A stretch of 64,000 bases of DNA from Beijerinckiaceae bacterium (GTDB lineage Bacteria; Pseudomonadota; Alphaproteobacteria; Rhizobiales; Beijerinckiaceae), in contig CANBNG010000009.1 of NCBI GenBank assembly GCA_947370975.1, positions 62,001-126,000 of the forward strand, in the 5' to 3' direction. The stretch's first letter is position 1, and each line of letters opens with the position of its first letter. Positions 27,135 through 35,959 of the stretch are shown piece by piece. The notes under the pieces are model-generated. The model was given only the letters and a program-made list of their open reading frames with translations, was not told where the DNA came from and ran no database searches. A program made the position numbers and the translations under genes.

Positions 27135-27192
27135 TATCAAATCCTGACTGATTTCGGACCGGGGACCCTCCGCCCCGCTCCTCTTGAAGAAG

Positions 27193-27231
27193 CGCCCGCC
27201 GATCCTCCCCGGCGGGCGTTTTCGTGTTTTT
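27193..27231 (+). terminator. Rho-independent terminator after the DUF1127 gene
   Basis: CGCCCGCC and GGCGGGCG form an 8-bp stem with a ten-base loop, followed by TTTTCGTGTTTTT. It lies 58 bases after the stop codon. Confidence 0.88.
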
Positions 27232-27279
27232 GGCGATGCCGCTTGCGCGCCATGGACCTCCTCCCTATGGTCCGCGCCC

Positions 27280-28692
27280 ATGTCCAATCATTCTCCCATT
27301 CACGTCATCGGCGGCGGCCTTGCAGGGTCTGAGGCCGCCTGGCAGATCGCCCGCGCGGGCGTGCCGGTCGTCCTCCATGAAATGCGTCCTGTGCGCGGCA
27401 CGGATGCCCATCACACCGACAAGCTCGCCGAGCTCGTCTGCTCCAATTCCTTCCGCTCGGATGATTCCTCGACCAATGCAGTCGGCGTAATCCATCGCGA
27501 AATGCGGCAGATGGATTCGCTCATCCTGGCCTGCGCCGACATCAATCAGGTGCCGGCAGGCGGCGCGCTTGCGGTGGACCGTGACGCCTTTGCCGATGCC
27601 GTGACAGCGGCCATTGCGGTCAATCCCCTCATCACGCTCGATCGCAATGAAGTGGCCGGCCTCCCGCCCGCCGATTGGGACAATGTGATCATCGCCACCG
27701 GCCCGCTAACCTCGGGCGCGCTCGCCGCCGCCATCGGCGCTGCCACAGGCGAAGACCAGCTCGCCTTTTTCGACGCGATTGCACCCATCGTGCATTTCGA
27801 CTCGATCGACATGGACAAGGCCTGGTTCCAGTCCCGCTACGACAAGCAGGGACCAGGCGGCACGGGCGCCGATTACATCAATTGCCCGCTCGACCGGGAT
27901 CAATATGAAGCCTTCGTCGACGGCCTCATCAATGGCGACAAGACCAGCTTCAAGGAATGGGAGGGCACGCCCTATTTCGACGGCTGCCTGCCGATCGAAG
28001 TCATGGCCGAGCGCGGCCGCGAGACCCTGCGCCATGGCCCGATGAAGCCCATGGGCCTGACCAATGCGCATAATCCGACGGTCAAGGCCTATGCGGTCGT
28101 CCAGCTGCGGCAGGACAATGCGCTGGGCACGCTTTACAATATGGTCGGCTTCCAGACGAAGCTGAAATATGGCGCGCAGCAGGAGCTGTTTCGCACGATC
28201 CCCGGCCTTGAGCGGGCGGAATTTGCGCGCCTCGGGGGCCTGCATCGCAACACCTTCCTCAACTCCCCCAAGGTGCTCGACGCGACCTTGCGGCTGAAGG
28301 TCGATCCGCGCCTGCGGTTTGCGGGCCAGATCACCGGTTGCGAAGGCTATGTGGAGAGCGCGGCTGTCGGCCTCATCGCGGGGCGCATGGCTGCGGCTGA
28401 ACGCCTCGGCCTGCCCTTCACGCAGCCGCCCTCGACAACCGCCATCGGCGCTTTGCTCAACCACATCACCGGCGGGCATATCGAGGCCATCGATGCAGGC
28501 CCGCGCTCGTTCCAGCCGATGAATGTGAATTTCGGCCTCTTCCCGCCGCTCACCGAACCGGTGAAAGCGGAAGATGGACGCCGCCTGCGCGGCAATGAAA
28601 AAACCATCTATCGCAAGAAAGCGATGAGCGCGCGCGCCGAGGCCGATTTGCAAGCCTGGCTCAGGGGCGACTCACAGGCTGCGGCTGAGTGA
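27280..28692 (+). CDS. trmFO: tRNA U54 methyltransferase TrmFO (folate/FAD-dependent)
   Basis: The 470-residue flavoenzyme makes ribothymidine at position 54 of tRNA using methylene-tetrahydrofolate. The FAD-binding start Val-Ile-Gly-Gly-Gly-Leu-Ala-Gly-Ser-Glu-Ala-Ala is at residues 8-20. Glu-Met-Arg-Pro and Cys-Ser-Asn-Ser-Phe-Arg-Ser (catalytic-site Cys) follow, and Gly-Cys-Glu-Gly-Tyr-Val-Glu-Ser lies late in the chain. The start at 27280 fits the family; a reading from 27184 would run through the terminator. Its end overlaps the convergent phytoene-synthase-like gene by 21 bases. Confidence 0.96.
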   Translation: MSNHSPIHVIGGGLAGSEAAWQIARAGVPVVLHEMRPVRGTDAHHTDKLAELVCSNSFRSDDSSTNAVGVIHREMRQMDSLILACADINQVPAGGALAVDRDAFADAVTAAIAVNPLITLDRNEVAGLPPADWDNVIIATGPLTSGALAAAIGAATGEDQLAFFDAIAPIVHFDSIDMDKAWFQSRYDKQGPGGTGADYINCPLDRDQYEAFVDGLINGDKTSFKEWEGTPYFDGCLPIEVMAERGRETLRHGPMKPMGLTNAHNPTVKAYAVVQLRQDNALGTLYNMVGFQTKLKYGAQQELFRTIPGLERAEFARLGGLHRNTFLNSPKVLDATLRLKVDPRLRFAGQITGCEGYVESAAVGLIAGRMAAAERLGLPFTQPPSTTAIGALLNHITGGHIEAIDAGPRSFQPMNVNFGLFPPLTEPVKAEDGRRLRGNEKTIYRKKAMSARAEADLQAWLRGDSQAAAE

Positions 28693-29523
28693 CCAGAGCG
28701 CATAGAGCCGCCGCCACGTAGGCGCGGTAATCAGCGTGCGGAAGGGCTCGTAACCCTTTCGCTCCATCTGCTTGAGATAGAGCGGCACGACGGCAAGCGG
28801 CATCAGCGCCGGGCGCGCCAGAGGATCCATCTGCGGGGCAGCCTTGAGCGCGGCCTCGCAATGATGGCGCGCCAGCGCACGCAGCTCGGCCAACGCGTCG
28901 CACAGACCTTGCGTTGCCACCCCCGACACGATCTCCTCGCGCGTCACGCCATGGCGCTCGAGTATATCGCCGGGCAGATAGAGCTGCCCCTGCGCCGCGT
29001 GCCAGGGCAAGGCACGCAACAATCCGGTAAGGGCATAGGCGACGCCACCATGCCCCGTTGCATCCGCGCCGCCGGGATCGCGCCCATCGGCCAACACAAG
29101 CGAAGCCAGCCGCATCAGCGCGGACGAGGTCTCCCCGCAATAGCCCTCCAGATCGCCCTGCGTCGGCATGGGATCGTCGTAGAGATCGAAGCTGCGCCCC
29201 TCGATCAGATCTTTCAGCGCCTGCACCGGCAGGCCAAAGCGCGACACAGTATCGATGAGTGCGCCCGCCACCGGATGGGCAGAGACATCGCCCCTGCCCT
29301 CGCCGCACAGCGCATCGCGCCACCATTGCATGCGGATTTCACCCGTCAACGGCTCCGAAATCACCTCGCGGATGCGCGACAGCTCGAGGCTGAAGGCATA
29401 GAGAGCGTGCAGATGGGCGCGCTTGCCCTCTGGCGCGAAGAGGCAGGCATAAAAACGGTCGGGATCTTCCTTGCGCAACATGTCGGCGCAGGCAGCATAA
29501 TGCTGGCTCAGGGCCTCGCTCAT
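28672..29523 (-). CDS. Squalene/phytoene-synthase-fold protein, NDUFAF6-like (no catalytic Asp motifs)
   Basis: The 283-residue protein has the isoprenoid-synthase (SQS/PSY) fold pattern, but the Asp-rich motifs are gone. The first site reads Ser-Leu-Glu-Leu-Ser-Arg-Ile-Arg-Glu, and the second reads Leu-Leu-Arg-Ala-Leu-Pro-Trp-His-Ala in place of Asp-x3-Asp. The structural Gly-Gln-Leu-Tyr-Leu-Pro is kept. This matches NDUFAF6, the mitochondrial complex I assembly factor, better than a carotenoid or hopanoid enzyme. The ATG overlaps the stop of the Mth938-like gene, an NDUFAF3 relative. A role in NADH dehydrogenase assembly is inference. Confidence 0.85.
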   Translation of the reverse strand: MSEALSQHYAACADMLRKEDPDRFYACLFAPEGKRAHLHALYAFSLELSRIREVISEPLTGEIRMQWWRDALCGEGRGDVSAHPVAGALIDTVSRFGLPVQALKDLIEGRSFDLYDDPMPTQGDLEGYCGETSSALMRLASLVLADGRDPGGADATGHGGVAYALTGLLRALPWHAAQGQLYLPGDILERHGVTREEIVSGVATQGLCDALAELRALARHHCEAALKAAPQMDPLARPALMPLAVVPLYLKQMERKGYEPFRTLITAPTWRRLYALWSLSRSL

Positions 29524-29912
29524 GCGACCGCCAGCAGCGCGGCGGCAACCAGGCGCTTTTCTGCAAAGAGAATGTTGAAGGTCGCAATTGCATGGGCCGT
29601 CGCCATGGGATCGACGCCAATGCCGGCGGCCTTCAGGCCTGCGCGCAAAGCCGGTTGCAGCGGCAGGAGACCGCTGCCGGTGCCAATCAGCAGAAGCTCG
29701 ATGGCACCCGCCGGCTCAGCCAGAATGGGGGCAAGCGATTGCAGCGTGATATCGGCAGGCACGCGCGCATCCCACATCACAATGCCCGAGGGCATCACGA
29801 TGATCGAGCCGCGATGGGACATATCGGCAAAACGGAAGCCGCCAGCACCAAATCCCTCGATCTCGTGAGCGCCAGGAATAAAGCCGTCATAAATGCGCGT
29901 GAGTTCCGCCAT
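29520..29912 (-). CDS. Mth938-like domain protein (DUF498, NDUFAF3-like)
   Basis: The 130-residue soluble protein has the DUF498/Mth938 pattern: Ile-Asp/Glu-Gly-Phe-Gly then Phe-Arg-Phe, Gly-Ser-Ile-Ile-Val-Met-Pro-Ser-Gly, Leu-Leu-Ile-Gly-Thr-Gly and a C-terminal Thr-Phe-Asn-Ile-Leu-Phe-Ala-Glu-Lys-Arg. The human homologue NDUFAF3 is a complex I assembly factor. The next gene, overlapping by four bases, encodes an NDUFAF6-like protein, and secF-secD lies upstream. The arrangement suggests a membrane-insertion and complex I assembly cluster (inference). Confidence 0.9.
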   Translation of the reverse strand: MAELTRIYDGFIPGAHEIEGFGAGGFRFADMSHRGSIIVMPSGIVMWDARVPADITLQSLAPILAEPAGAIELLLIGTGSGLLPLQPALRAGLKAAGIGVDPMATAHAIATFNILFAEKRLVAAALLAVA

Positions 29913-29940
29913 GCCGCCTCTCAGTCGCCGGGCGTGCGCC

Positions 29941-30063
29941 CCCCTCCCCCTTGTGGGGAGGGGCTGGGGGTGGGGGTCGCACCAATCATGGTCGTGAGCG
30001 CAAGGCTAACACGACAAAGGTTGTCACGACCCCCACCCCGACCCTCCCCACAAGGGGGAGGGA
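29941..30063. repeat. C/G-rich long palindromic element between secF and the Mth938-like gene
   Basis: CCCTCCCCCTTGTGGGGAGG and a following GGGGGTGGGGGTCG on the left are mirrored on the right by CGACCCCCACCCCGACC and CTCCCCACAAGGGGGAGGG. The whole can fold back over about 37 bases, with a spacer of about 47 bases. Each half also has its own short hairpin (CCTCCCC...GGGGAGG). It is a REP-type repeat different from the 24375/36717 element and may act as a terminator. Confidence 0.8.
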
Positions 30064-30127
30064 GATTTGCGGTGCCCCGGCGAAATATATCTATGAACGA
30101 CACTGGAGCGAACAAGCCCTGCCTGCC

Positions 30128-31084
30128 TCAGGCAGTGGCCTTGCCGGGCTTGCCGCCCTTGACCTTCTCCACAACCGGCTCGGCAAGATCGCCCGGGCGC
30201 ACGCCGAGGTAGATCAGGATCGGCGAACAGATGAAGATCGATGAATAAGTGGCCACGAGCACGCCCCACATCATCGCCAGCGAGAAGGACTGGATGACGT
30301 GGCCGCCAAACAAGACGAGCGCCAGAAGCGCGAGCGTCGTCGTGGTCGAGGTCATGATCGTGCGCGAGAGCACGGCATTGATCGACAGGTCGATCATGTC
30401 GGCAATCGGCAGCTTCTTGTATTTGCGCATCATCTCGCGAATACGGTCGAGCACCACCACCGTCTCGTTCAGCGACAGGCCGACAATGGTCAGGATGGCC
30501 GCAATCGAGGTGATGTTGAACTCAAGCCGTGTCACGGCAAAGAAGCCGACCGTCAACAGAAGATCGTGCATGGTCGCAATGACGGCAGCGACAGCGAGCT
30601 GCCATTCATAGCGGAACCACAGATAGATCAGCACCGACACAATCGAGAGCACGACACCAAGCGTGCCAGACTGCACGAGCTCGCCCGACACGCGCGGGCC
30701 CACGACTTCAATGCGACGGAATTCATAATCGACGCCGACAGCTTCACGCACCTTGTCGACAGCCGCCTGCTGGGCGGCATCCCCGCCCGGCTGAAGCCGA
30801 ATGCGCACGGTCGCATCGGAATTGCCACCAAAGGCTTGCACTTCCACTTCGCCGAGGCTGAAGCGATCACCAAGCTGACGGAGCGTGGAAAGATCGGCCA
30901 CGCCCGATTTGGCGCGCACCTCAAGCAGCGTGCCGCCCGAGAAATCGATGCCGAAATTCAGCCCCCAGAAGATGAACATCATCACGGAGACAATCGAGAG
31001 CAGCGCCGAAAACGGATAACTCACGCGCCGCAGGCGCATGAAGTTGAAGGTCATATTATCGGGAGCGAGACGGAAGGTTCTCAT
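30128..31084 (-). CDS. secF: Protein translocase subunit SecF
   Basis: The 318-residue membrane protein works with SecD and YajC to pull exported proteins through SecYEG using the proton gradient. It has six predicted membrane segments, the periplasmic motif Gly-Ile-Asp-Phe-Ser-Gly-Gly-Thr near residue 45, and the conserved Leu-Asn-Glu-Thr-Val-Val-Val-Leu-Asp-Arg-Ile-Arg-Glu in the middle. It lies 15 bases after secD. Confidence 0.96.
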   Translation of the reverse strand: MRTFRLAPDNMTFNFMRLRRVSYPFSALLSIVSVMMFIFWGLNFGIDFSGGTLLEVRAKSGVADLSTLRQLGDRFSLGEVEVQAFGGNSDATVRIRLQPGGDAAQQAAVDKVREAVGVDYEFRRIEVVGPRVSGELVQSGTLGVVLSIVSVLIYLWFRYEWQLAVAAVIATMHDLLLTVGFFAVTRLEFNITSIAAILTIVGLSLNETVVVLDRIREMMRKYKKLPIADMIDLSINAVLSRTIMTSTTTTLALLALVLFGGHVIQSFSLAMMWGVLVATYSSIFICSPILIYLGVRPGDLAEPVVEKVKGGKPGKATA

Positions 31085-31099
31085 CGGGCGTCGCCTCGT

Positions 31100-32695
31100 T
31101 CAGATCGGCAAGCGGCTGGGACGGCCGAAGCGGTACCAGAGCGCGATCATCATGCGGGTCATGGTGACGGCCGTGACGACCGTCGTGAGGATGCCAAGGC
31201 CAAGCGACACGGCAAAGCCGCGCACCGGACCCGAGCCCAGGAAGTAGAGAATGACGGCAGCGACCATCATCGTCGATTGCGAGTCGATGATTGTCGCAAA
31301 GGCGCGGTTGAAGCCGGCATCGAGCGCGGAAACGACAGAGCGCCCGTTGCGCGATTCCTCGCGGATGCGCTCATAGATCAGCACGTTCGAGTCGACCGCC
31401 ATGCCGATGGTGAGCACGATGCCTGCAATGCCCGGCAGAGTGAGCGTGGCCTGCAACAGCACAAGGCCTGCAAAGATCATGATGATGTGAATGGCGAGCG
31501 CGAGATCGGCGAAAACGCCGAAGACGCCATAGGTGATCAGCATGTAGCAGAGCACGAGAACGCCAGCGACATAGGCGGCGCGCTTGCCGGCCTCGATCGA
31601 ATCCTGACCGAGCCCCGGGCCGACCGTCCGCTCTTCCACGATGGAGAGTTTGGCAGGCAGCGCGCCCGCGCGCAGGAGGATCGAAAGATTATTGGCCTGC
31701 TCGACGCTGAAGCGGCCCGAGATCTGCCCTGACCCGCCGGTGATGGGGCCAAGAATACGGGGCGCCGAGATCACCTTGTTGTCGAGTACGATGGCGAAGG
31801 GACGACCGACATTGGCGCTGGTCACTTCACCAAAGCGCTGACCGCCACGGATGTTGAAGCGGAAATTGACGACCGGCTCGCCCGAGCGCTGGTCAAAGCC
31901 AGGCTGTGCGTCGGTCAGATCCTCACCCTCGACCATGACGCGCTTTTCGACCGGCAATTTGCCGGGCTGATCGGTCTGGTCGAGATTGTCCACGTCCGAG
32001 GGATTGGCGCCGGGTTCGCCCACAAGGCGGAATTCCAGCTTCGCGGTGGTGCCGAGAATTTCCTTCAGGCGGTTGGTGTCCTGAAGGCCCGGCACCTGCA
32101 CCAGCACGCGGTCGGAACCTTGACGCTGAATGTTGGGCTCTGTGGTGCCAAGCGCATCGACGCGGCGACGCAGCACTTCGATGGTCTGGTCAACGGCGCG
32201 GCGCACGCGCTCGTTCACGCCAGCGTCAGTGACCGTCATCAAGATCAGCCCTTCGGGCTGTTCGGTTATTTCATAGGCGGGTGCAGCCATGCCACCCAAG
32301 GCGGAGACGCCGCCCGGCGAAGCAAGCTGGCGCAGTTTCGGCAGCGCGCGACCACGGTCAGCGGCTTCAGGCACGCGGAACTGGACGGTGCGGCCCTGTG
32401 CGCCAATGCCCCCGGCAATGCGGGCATTTTCCTCGCGCAGGATGCGGCGCACGTCGTCACGCAGATTGTTGACCTGGCTGCGGATCACATCGCCGCTGTC
32501 GACCTCGAGCAGCAGATGCGCGCCGCCCTGAAGATCGAGACCAAGAACAATGGACTGGGTCGGCACCCATTTCGGCATCGCCTTTTGAAAGGCGGCGCGC
32601 GTTGCGGGATCGAGCAGACTCGGCAGGATCAGCAGAAAGCTGACCAGCGTCATGGCCAGAATCGAGGCGACCTTCCAGCGGGCGAAGCGGAGCAT
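31100..32695 (-). CDS. secD: Protein translocase subunit SecD
   Basis: The 531-residue membrane protein has an N-terminal membrane segment, the Gly-Leu-Asp-Leu-Gln-Gly-Gly-Ala-His motif at about residues 52-60, a large periplasmic P1 domain and five C-terminal membrane segments with Ala-Val-Asp-Ser-Asn-Val-Leu-Ile-Tyr-Glu-Arg. SecD and SecF are separate genes here, not fused. It follows yajC by 78 bases. Confidence 0.96.
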   Translation of the reverse strand: MLRFARWKVASILAMTLVSFLLILPSLLDPATRAAFQKAMPKWVPTQSIVLGLDLQGGAHLLLEVDSGDVIRSQVNNLRDDVRRILREENARIAGGIGAQGRTVQFRVPEAADRGRALPKLRQLASPGGVSALGGMAAPAYEITEQPEGLILMTVTDAGVNERVRRAVDQTIEVLRRRVDALGTTEPNIQRQGSDRVLVQVPGLQDTNRLKEILGTTAKLEFRLVGEPGANPSDVDNLDQTDQPGKLPVEKRVMVEGEDLTDAQPGFDQRSGEPVVNFRFNIRGGQRFGEVTSANVGRPFAIVLDNKVISAPRILGPITGGSGQISGRFSVEQANNLSILLRAGALPAKLSIVEERTVGPGLGQDSIEAGKRAAYVAGVLVLCYMLITYGVFGVFADLALAIHIIMIFAGLVLLQATLTLPGIAGIVLTIGMAVDSNVLIYERIREESRNGRSVVSALDAGFNRAFATIIDSQSTMMVAAVILYFLGSGPVRGFAVSLGLGILTTVVTAVTMTRMMIALWYRFGRPSRLPI

Positions 32696-32773
32696 GGGCT
32701 TTAAGTCTCTCGGGCGGCCCCGGCCTGCACATCAGGCACGCGGGCGCGTCAAATCAAGGGAAGGTTGGTCCCG

Positions 32774-33106
32774 TCAATCCTTGACGGGTTCACCCTTGGT
32801 GCGAACGTCCGAGATCATCGAGCGGACGAGGCGCACGCGCACATTGGCGGCGATTTCGACTTCGATTTCCGGATCGTCGGTCACTTTCGTCACCTTGGCG
32901 ACGATGCCGCCGGTAGTCACGATGGTGTCGCCGCGACGGACGTTGTTGATCATTTCCTGCTGCGCCTTCACGCGCTTCTGCTGCGGGCGCAGGATGAGGA
33001 AATACATGATCACCAGAATGATGGCGAAAGGCGCCATCTGCATCACGAAGTCGGCCCCACCGGGGGCGCCAGCAACTTGAGCATAGGCGGGCGTGATGAA
33101 GTTCAT
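32774..33106 (-). CDS. yajC: Preprotein translocase accessory subunit YajC
   Basis: The 110-residue protein has one membrane segment (about residues 22-42), then Leu-Arg-Pro-Gln-Gln-Lys-Arg and the conserved Gly-Asp-Thr-Ile-Val-Thr-Thr-Gly-Gly-Ile. It forms the SecDF-YajC complex. GGAGT precedes the ATG at 33106. It opens the yajC-secD-secF operon. Confidence 0.95.
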   Translation of the reverse strand: MNFITPAYAQVAGAPGGADFVMQMAPFAIILVIMYFLILRPQQKRVKAQQEMINNVRRGDTIVTTGGIVAKVTKVTDDPEIEVEIAANVRVRLVRSMISDVRTKGEPVKD

Positions 33107-33294
33107 GGAAGTGCTACTCCGAAAGGGCGCAAAGGAGCGGATAAACCACTCCGAATGTGCGCGGACTATACCGTTGCGCCTCGCGAAAGCAATGGCGGGC
33201 GGCCGCCACAAACAGCTCTGTGACCGGCCCTGCACTTCCTGAGCGCCCAAGCATGGGGTAAAGCGGCGCATCCGCTCCTTCCGCGCAGGCAGCC

Positions 33295-34176
33295 ATGGCC
33301 CATTCCGCACAAGACACGACAGAATCGCTTCTCGCCCGCATCGCCGCGGCGCTGGAGCGGCTCGCGCCCCCGCAAGAGCCGCTGGGCGATCTCGACGCGG
33401 CGGAAGCCTTCGTCTGGCACGCCGGTCGCTCGGCGCTTGTGCCGGTGCCGCGCGTGAACCGTGTCGATATCGCCTTGCTGCGCGGGATCGAGCGTGTGCG
33501 CGATATCCTGTCTGACAATACGGAGCGTTTCGCGCTCGGCCTGCCCGCCAATAACGCACTGCTCTGGGGCGCGCGCGGCATGGGCAAATCCTCGCTCGTG
33601 AAGGCGGTCCATGCCGACATCAACCTGCGGCTTGCAGCCCGGACCGGCAAGGCGTCCCTGAAGCTCGTTGAAATTCATCGCGAGGACATCGACAGCCTGC
33701 CCGTGCTGATGGGCCTGCTGCGCGATGCGCCCGACCATTTCATCGTCTTCTGCGACGACCTGTCCTTCGATGGCGAGGACACCAGCTATAAATCGCTGAA
33801 GGCAGCGCTGGAGGGCGGCATCGAGGGTCGCCCGGCCAATGTGATTTTCTACGCAACCTCCAACCGCCGCCACCTCATGCCCCGCGACATGATGGAGAAT
33901 GAAAGCTCGACCGCCATCAATCCCGGCGAGGCGGTGGAAGAGAAAGTGTCACTGTCGGACAGGTTCGGCCTCTGGCTCGGCTTTCACAAATGCAGCCAGG
34001 ATGAATATCTGGCGATGGTCTTTGGCTATGCCGACCATTTTGAACTTAAACTTTCACGTGAAGAGATGCAGGCCGAAGCCATCGAATGGGCCGCCACACG
34101 CGGCGCGCGCTCGGGCCGCACCGCCTGGCAATATATTCAGGATCTTGCCGGACGGCTGGGCCAGCATCTGGCTTAG
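33295..34176 (+). CDS. DUF815-family AAA ATPase
   Basis: The 293-residue cytoplasmic protein has Walker A Gly-Ala-Arg-Gly-Met-Gly-Lys-Ser-Ser near residue 91 and Walker B Phe-Ile-Val-Phe-Cys-Asp-Asp. Tyr-Ala-Thr-Ser-Asn-Arg-Arg-His-Leu (sensor-1 region) and a sensor-2-like Arg near the C-terminus follow. DUF815 ATPases are widespread, but their role is not established. The gene is divergent from yajC and its end overlaps the convergent M50 protease gene by four bases. Confidence 0.92.
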   Translation: MAHSAQDTTESLLARIAAALERLAPPQEPLGDLDAAEAFVWHAGRSALVPVPRVNRVDIALLRGIERVRDILSDNTERFALGLPANNALLWGARGMGKSSLVKAVHADINLRLAARTGKASLKLVEIHREDIDSLPVLMGLLRDAPDHFIVFCDDLSFDGEDTSYKSLKAALEGGIEGRPANVIFYATSNRRHLMPRDMMENESSTAINPGEAVEEKVSLSDRFGLWLGFHKCSQDEYLAMVFGYADHFELKLSREEMQAEAIEWAATRGARSGRTAWQYIQDLAGRLGQHLA

Positions 34177-35294
34177 CGCAGGACGGGTGGCTGAGCGCCT
34201 CTCCCCCGCCCGAACCGCCAATCGGGCTGAACCTGTTTGATGAGCATCATCTCGGCGACATTCTGGGGCGTCAGCAGGCCGAGCAATTGGCCCTCGTCGC
34301 CGACCACGCTCACCGCCGCCGCGCCGCTCGCGCGCATGTCGTCCAATGCCTTTTGCAGCGGCGCGCCGGCGCGCACGCCCTGCACCGGGGCGCGGGCAAT
34401 ATCGAGCACGGGTGAGCCCCGTTCGCGCAGGCGCAGGGCTACAATCAGATCCTCCCGCACGATCAGGCCGACGGGCTTGTTGAACCCGTCGACAATCGGA
34501 AATTCATGCTGGGGCGTTGCGAGCAGAATCTCGACCGCATCTTCCAGCGTCGCATTGGCCGGCACGGTCGCAAAGCGCGTTTCCATCGCATCCGACACGC
34601 TCAAGCCTGCAAAAGCCTGACGCATCGCGCTGTCCTGGGCTTCGCCCGCCGCCGCGACATAAACAAAGATCGCGATGAAGATCAGCAGCGGATTGCCAAA
34701 GAGCCCGAGAAACCCGAGCACGAAAGCCAGCCCCTGCCCGATGCGTGAGGCGACCTGCATGGCCCGTTGCGGGCCGATGCGCATGGCAAGGATCGCATGC
34801 AGCACGCGCCCGCCATCCATCGGAAAGGCCGGCAGCATGTTGAACAGGACGAGAAAAATATTTGCGCTCGCCAGCCGCGCTATGAGACCGAGCCCGGGAT
34901 CATCGATCTTGGTCATGTCGGCTGGCGCCAAAGTGCCCAGCACCGCGATCAACACGATGGCGATGACCACATTCACCGCCGGTCCGGCCAGCGCGACGGC
35001 CAGTTCCTGACTGGGCTTTTCAGGAATACGCTCGAGATTGGCGACGCCGCCGATGGGCAGCAGCGTGACGTCGGGCGTCTGAATTCCGTAATGGCGTGCC
35101 ATGAAAATATGGCCGAACTCATGCAGCAGCACACAGAGAAAGAGCGACACGATAAAGACGAGGCTCTCGAGCGCCTCCGCCCGCCCGCCATGGGAGAAGG
35201 CCGAGAAGCCGATCCAGGCCAGAAACAGCAGGAACGTGATGTGAATGCGAATGGCGGTTCCCGCCACACGACCGATAACCAGTGACCAGACCAT
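34173..35294 (-). CDS. Site-2-type membrane metalloprotease (M50) with CBS pair
   Basis: The 373-residue protein has several membrane segments with the zinc motif Leu-His-Glu-Phe-Gly-His near residue 63 and the third ligand in Asn-Met-Leu-Pro-Ala-Phe-Pro-Met-Asp-Gly-Gly. Two CBS domains form the C-terminal 130 residues and may sense a nucleotide. Such proteases cut transmembrane segments of regulators or signal peptides. I chose the ATG at 35294; a TTG at 35309 would add five residues without a ribosome site. Confidence 0.92.
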   Translation of the reverse strand: MVWSLVIGRVAGTAIRIHITFLLFLAWIGFSAFSHGGRAEALESLVFIVSLFLCVLLHEFGHIFMARHYGIQTPDVTLLPIGGVANLERIPEKPSQELAVALAGPAVNVVIAIVLIAVLGTLAPADMTKIDDPGLGLIARLASANIFLVLFNMLPAFPMDGGRVLHAILAMRIGPQRAMQVASRIGQGLAFVLGFLGLFGNPLLIFIAIFVYVAAAGEAQDSAMRQAFAGLSVSDAMETRFATVPANATLEDAVEILLATPQHEFPIVDGFNKPVGLIVREDLIVALRLRERGSPVLDIARAPVQGVRAGAPLQKALDDMRASGAAAVSVVGDEGQLLGLLTPQNVAEMMLIKQVQPDWRFGRGRGAQPPVLR

Positions 35295-35432
35295 GTGCGC
35301 GTATCCCAAATTATCGAGACAGGCGAACAGGCTAGTCCGCCGAGCGCCTTGACGCCAGCCGCTTGGCCGCCCAGCTTGCGGGCGAGGCCCGTCGGCCCCA
35401 CATTGGGACGTGCTTCAAATGCTTTGAGGAGA

Positions 35433-35915
35433 ATGGCCTTGACTGACAGCGGACAGAACCAGGCCGCGGCCCCGCTCTATTGGCCCGCGCGCCTGCCCTA
35501 TGGCGCGCTCGCTGGCGTGCGCACGCGGCGGATCTTTGCGCTGCTCATCGACCTGATTGTGATCGGGCTCGTTTTCTGCGCGCTGGTCATGGTCATGCTT
35601 GTGCTGGGCGTTGTGACCTTCGGCCTGACCTGGCTGCTGATCCCGCCGCTCTTCCCGATCATCGCACTCGTCTATAACGGGCTGAGCATTTCGGGCTGGC
35701 GCATGGCCACACCCGGCATGCGGGCCATGGATCTTGAAATGCGCACGTCGGAGGGAGGGCGTGTGAGCTTTCTCATCGCCGCCGCCCATGCCGTCCTGTT
35801 TTATCTGAGCTGGACCATCCTGACCCCGCTGGTGCTGCTGGTATCGCTGATTTCCAACGAGAAGCGCTGCCTGCACGACATTGCGGTCGGCGTGGTCGTG
35901 ACACGGCGCGCGTGA
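35433..35915 (+). CDS. RDD-family membrane protein
   Basis: The 160-residue protein has the RDD pattern, Arg-Arg-Ile-Phe-Ala-Leu-Leu-Ile-Asp in the first membrane segment, and three to four membrane segments with Thr-Pro-Gly-Met-Arg between. It ends with the usual Cys-Leu-His-Asp-Ile-Ala. AGGAG is only one base before the ATG at 35433 but seven before a TTG at 35439 (Leu3), so translation may really begin at the TTG. The function is unknown. It precedes bpt by 44 bases and is probably co-transcribed. Confidence 0.88.
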   Translation: MALTDSGQNQAAAPLYWPARLPYGALAGVRTRRIFALLIDLIVIGLVFCALVMVMLVLGVVTFGLTWLLIPPLFPIIALVYNGLSISGWRMATPGMRAMDLEMRTSEGGRVSFLIAAAHAVLFYLSWTILTPLVLLVSLISNEKRCLHDIAVGVVVTRRA

Positions 35916-35959
35916 TTGCGCAGAATGGCTGACAGCGCAACAAGGGAGGATCATCCCGC

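Noticed and set aside
28672..29523. Carotenoid or hopanoid phytoene/squalene synthase
   Set aside because: Both Asp-rich catalytic motifs are missing and no other isoprenoid genes are nearby; an NDUFAF6-like role fits better.
30299..31732. Long plus-strand frame opposite secF/secD
   Set aside because: It crosses two well-identified genes and is His/Asp/Arg-rich without motifs; typical antisense shadow.
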